From Micromonospora thermarum (GTDB taxonomy: Bacteria > Actinomycetota > Actinomycetes > Mycobacteriales > Micromonosporaceae): a DNA stretch of 64,000 nt. The translations under genes were made by a program, and so were the position numbers. The stretch covers positions 88,808 through 152,807 of the forward strand of contig NZ_JAATEO010000014.1 of assembly GCF_012034245.1 (NCBI RefSeq), written 5' to 3'. The notes under the pieces were generated by a model, which saw only the letters and a program-made list of their open reading frames with translations, was not told where the DNA came from and made no database searches. This document shows positions 62,938-64,000 of this stretch, one piece after another (within the stretch, counting starts at the first letter, position 1; every line of letters begins with the position of its first letter).

Positions 62938-63486
62938 TCAGGCGAGCAGGTCCTCCGGCCGGATGGTCGCGCGCACCGGCTCGGTCAGCTCCAGCACCTC
63001 ACCGGCCTTGGTGACTGACCGCTCGACATAGTGCGCACCCTGCCGCTGGTAGAGGTGCATCGTGAGGCTCTCTTGGTCGACGAGCAGGTACCACTCGATG
63101 CCCGCAGCCGCGTAGTAGTGCATCTTGAGCACCTTGTCCGTGGCAGCGTTGCTCGGAGAAATGATCTCGCATACCAGCCGGACGTCACTCGCGTTGATGA
63201 CCGGCATCCGAAGATCAATGTCGTTCGTGATGACGAGGTCGGGAATCGGGATGCGACCTGGTCTAAGCCGGACGTTGACCGCTTCGAGCACGCGGAGCCC
63301 CGCCGCACGCACGGGCGCCCGGAGGGCGGCGCGCAGCTCACCGGAGATGTTCTGGTGAAGAGGGGTGGGTCCTGGGGTCACGTGAAGGCTCCAGTCGAAG
63401 AGTTCGACGCGATCCTGCGTCTCGCTGAGGGCGAGGTACTCCTCCTCGGTCCACGGGCCCTCGTGGTCGAACACCGCCACGGTCAT
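62938..63486 (-). CDS. Uma2-family PD-(D/E)xK nuclease-like protein (DUF820)
   Basis: 182 aa from ATG 63484-63486 with GGAGG upstream. Pattern WTEEEYLALSETQDRVELFDWSLHVTPGPTPLHQNISGELRAAL, then PIPDLVITNDIDLR, CEIISPSNAATDKVLKMHYYAAAGIEWYLLVD. The conserved PD, E and K positions of the fold are seen in PDLV, EIISPS and DKVLK. A common, often multicopy actinobacterial family of unknown role. Divergent from the importer start at 63706. Confidence 0.85.
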   Translation of the reverse strand: MTVAVFDHEGPWTEEEYLALSETQDRVELFDWSLHVTPGPTPLHQNISGELRAALRAPVRAAGLRVLEAVNVRLRPGRIPIPDLVITNDIDLRMPVINASDVRLVCEIISPSNAATDKVLKMHYYAAAGIEWYLLVDQESLTMHLYQRQGAHYVERSVTKAGEVLELTEPVRATIRPEDLLA

Positions 63487-63649
63487 GGTCACCTCCACCT
63501 CGTCCGACGGGATCTTCACCTGACCGCCGTCCCTATCGTCGCACCTGCCGTGCGATCGAACGGTGCATGAGGTCGCGAGGTCAGGGCTGTCGGGGCCGTT
63601 GCCCAGTCGTTACGCTGGGGCCCGCTGACAGCCGCCGGCTTGTAGCTTA

Positions 63650-63678
63650 TTTTCACCCTCTGAGTTCTGCTGTAGGTT
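63650..63678 (+). promoter_or_regulatory. Predicted promoter of the third importer operon
   Basis: -35 TTTTCA (63650-63655), 17-nt spacer, -10 TAGGTT (63673-63678), 27 nt upstream of the ATPase GTG. The strip is unusually A/T-rich for this window. Confidence 0.5.
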
Positions 63679-63705
63679 CCCTACATCAATCCGAGGGAGG
63701 CGGTC

Positions 63706-64000
63706 GTGGGCAGTCCGGAGTCGGCGCCGAGCCGCCCCAGCGTGCCGGAGCCGCGTTCCCATGACGGGCCGTACCTGCGGGTTAGCGACCTGCGCGTGCG
63801 GTTCGACACGACCGACGGCGTGGTGCGTGCGGTCGACGGGGTGTCGTTCGCGGTGGAGCGTGGCCGCACCCTCGGCATCGTCGGCGAGTCCGGCTCGGGC
63901 AAGAGCGTGACGTCCCTGGCGATCCTCGGCCTGCACGACCCGAAGCGCAGCACCATCACCGGCGAGATCTCCGTCGGCGGCCGGCAGTTGGTCGGCCTGC
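63706..64000 (+). CDS. Peptide ABC importer ATPase, OppD/DppD type (3' end outside window)
   Basis: GTG 63706 behind GAGGGAGG; 98 codons visible to the window edge, no stop. N-terminal Ser/Pro-rich tail, then VSDLRVRFDTTDGVVRAVDGVSFAVERG and Walker A IVGESGSGKSV, characteristic of the OppD subfamily. An ATPase as the first gene of a transcription unit, right behind a promoter, differs from the other two importer operons in this window, where permeases or the binding protein come first. Confidence 0.88.
   Translation, partial: MGSPESAPSRPSVPEPRSHDGPYLRVSDLRVRFDTTDGVVRAVDGVSFAVERGRTLGIVGESGSGKSVTSLAILGLHDPKRSTITGEISVGGRQLVGL

Overview
The window is uniformly high-GC, densely packed actinobacterial chromosome. 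GTG starts are common, several genes appear to be leaderless, and neighbouring genes often overlap by 4 nt (ATGA or GTGA). Protein similarity and gene order (pcrA, M23 peptidases, B12-binding mutase subunit, sucCD, DUF6350, purNH, folD, mdh, icd) resemble the conserved core of Streptomyces and its relatives. The dispersed palindromic repeats and the general style suggest Micromonosporaceae (a Micromonospora-like organism). That genus-level guess comes from pattern memory, not from a search.

Layout. 1-3.9 kb: end of a dipeptide/oligopeptide ABC importer operon (permease, permease, ATPase, ATPase), entering from outside the window. 4.0-4.6 kb: a chorismate mutase gene behind what reads as a complete Phe/Tyr leader-peptide attenuator. 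4.7-27.1 kb: housekeeping block with pcrA, two M23 peptidases, a B12-binding acyl-CoA mutase subunit, sucCD, small membrane proteins, purN-purH, a second complete peptide importer operon (minus strand), folD, mdh and icd. 27.5-31.7 kb: galT with a DeoR-type regulator, a sulfurylase-like/APS kinase fusion and a DM13 membrane protein. 31.8-44.1 kb: a two-ATPase/two-permease ABC exporter operon, an archaeal-type valyl-tRNA synthetase, a secreted S1 protease, a frameshifted membrane gene and a heterodimeric ABC exporter. 44.1-46.2 kb: ogt plus an Ada-AraC-AlkA fusion (alkylation repair).

46.2-54 kb is the least orderly part. It has a lid-less alpha/beta hydrolase, a 5'-truncated DMT permease, an S51 peptidase, ychF, relics of a tyrosine integrase with a duplicated 23-nt segment, a cupin, a streptogrisin-like protease, a 3' piece of an ECF sigma factor and several palindromic repeats. 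54-64 kb returns to core functions: mutT, succinate dehydrogenase (sdhCAB), a BtrH-like protein, the TldD/TldE protease pair, a Uma2-family protein and the start of a third peptide importer operon.

Functionally the window joins TCA-cycle enzymes (SucCD, Mdh, Icd, SdhCAB), one-carbon and purine synthesis (FolD, PurN, PurH), peptide uptake (three ABC systems), cell-wall and extracellular proteolysis, and alkylation repair. I saw no tRNA, rRNA, CRISPR array, intact transposase or complete prophage. The strongest regulatory signal is the chorismate mutase attenuator. Other points of note are an Arg in place of the switch His of one importer ATPase, small ORFs bridging both permease-permease junctions, a repeat inserted in frame in alkA, and an ATP sulfurylase domain without its signature motifs.
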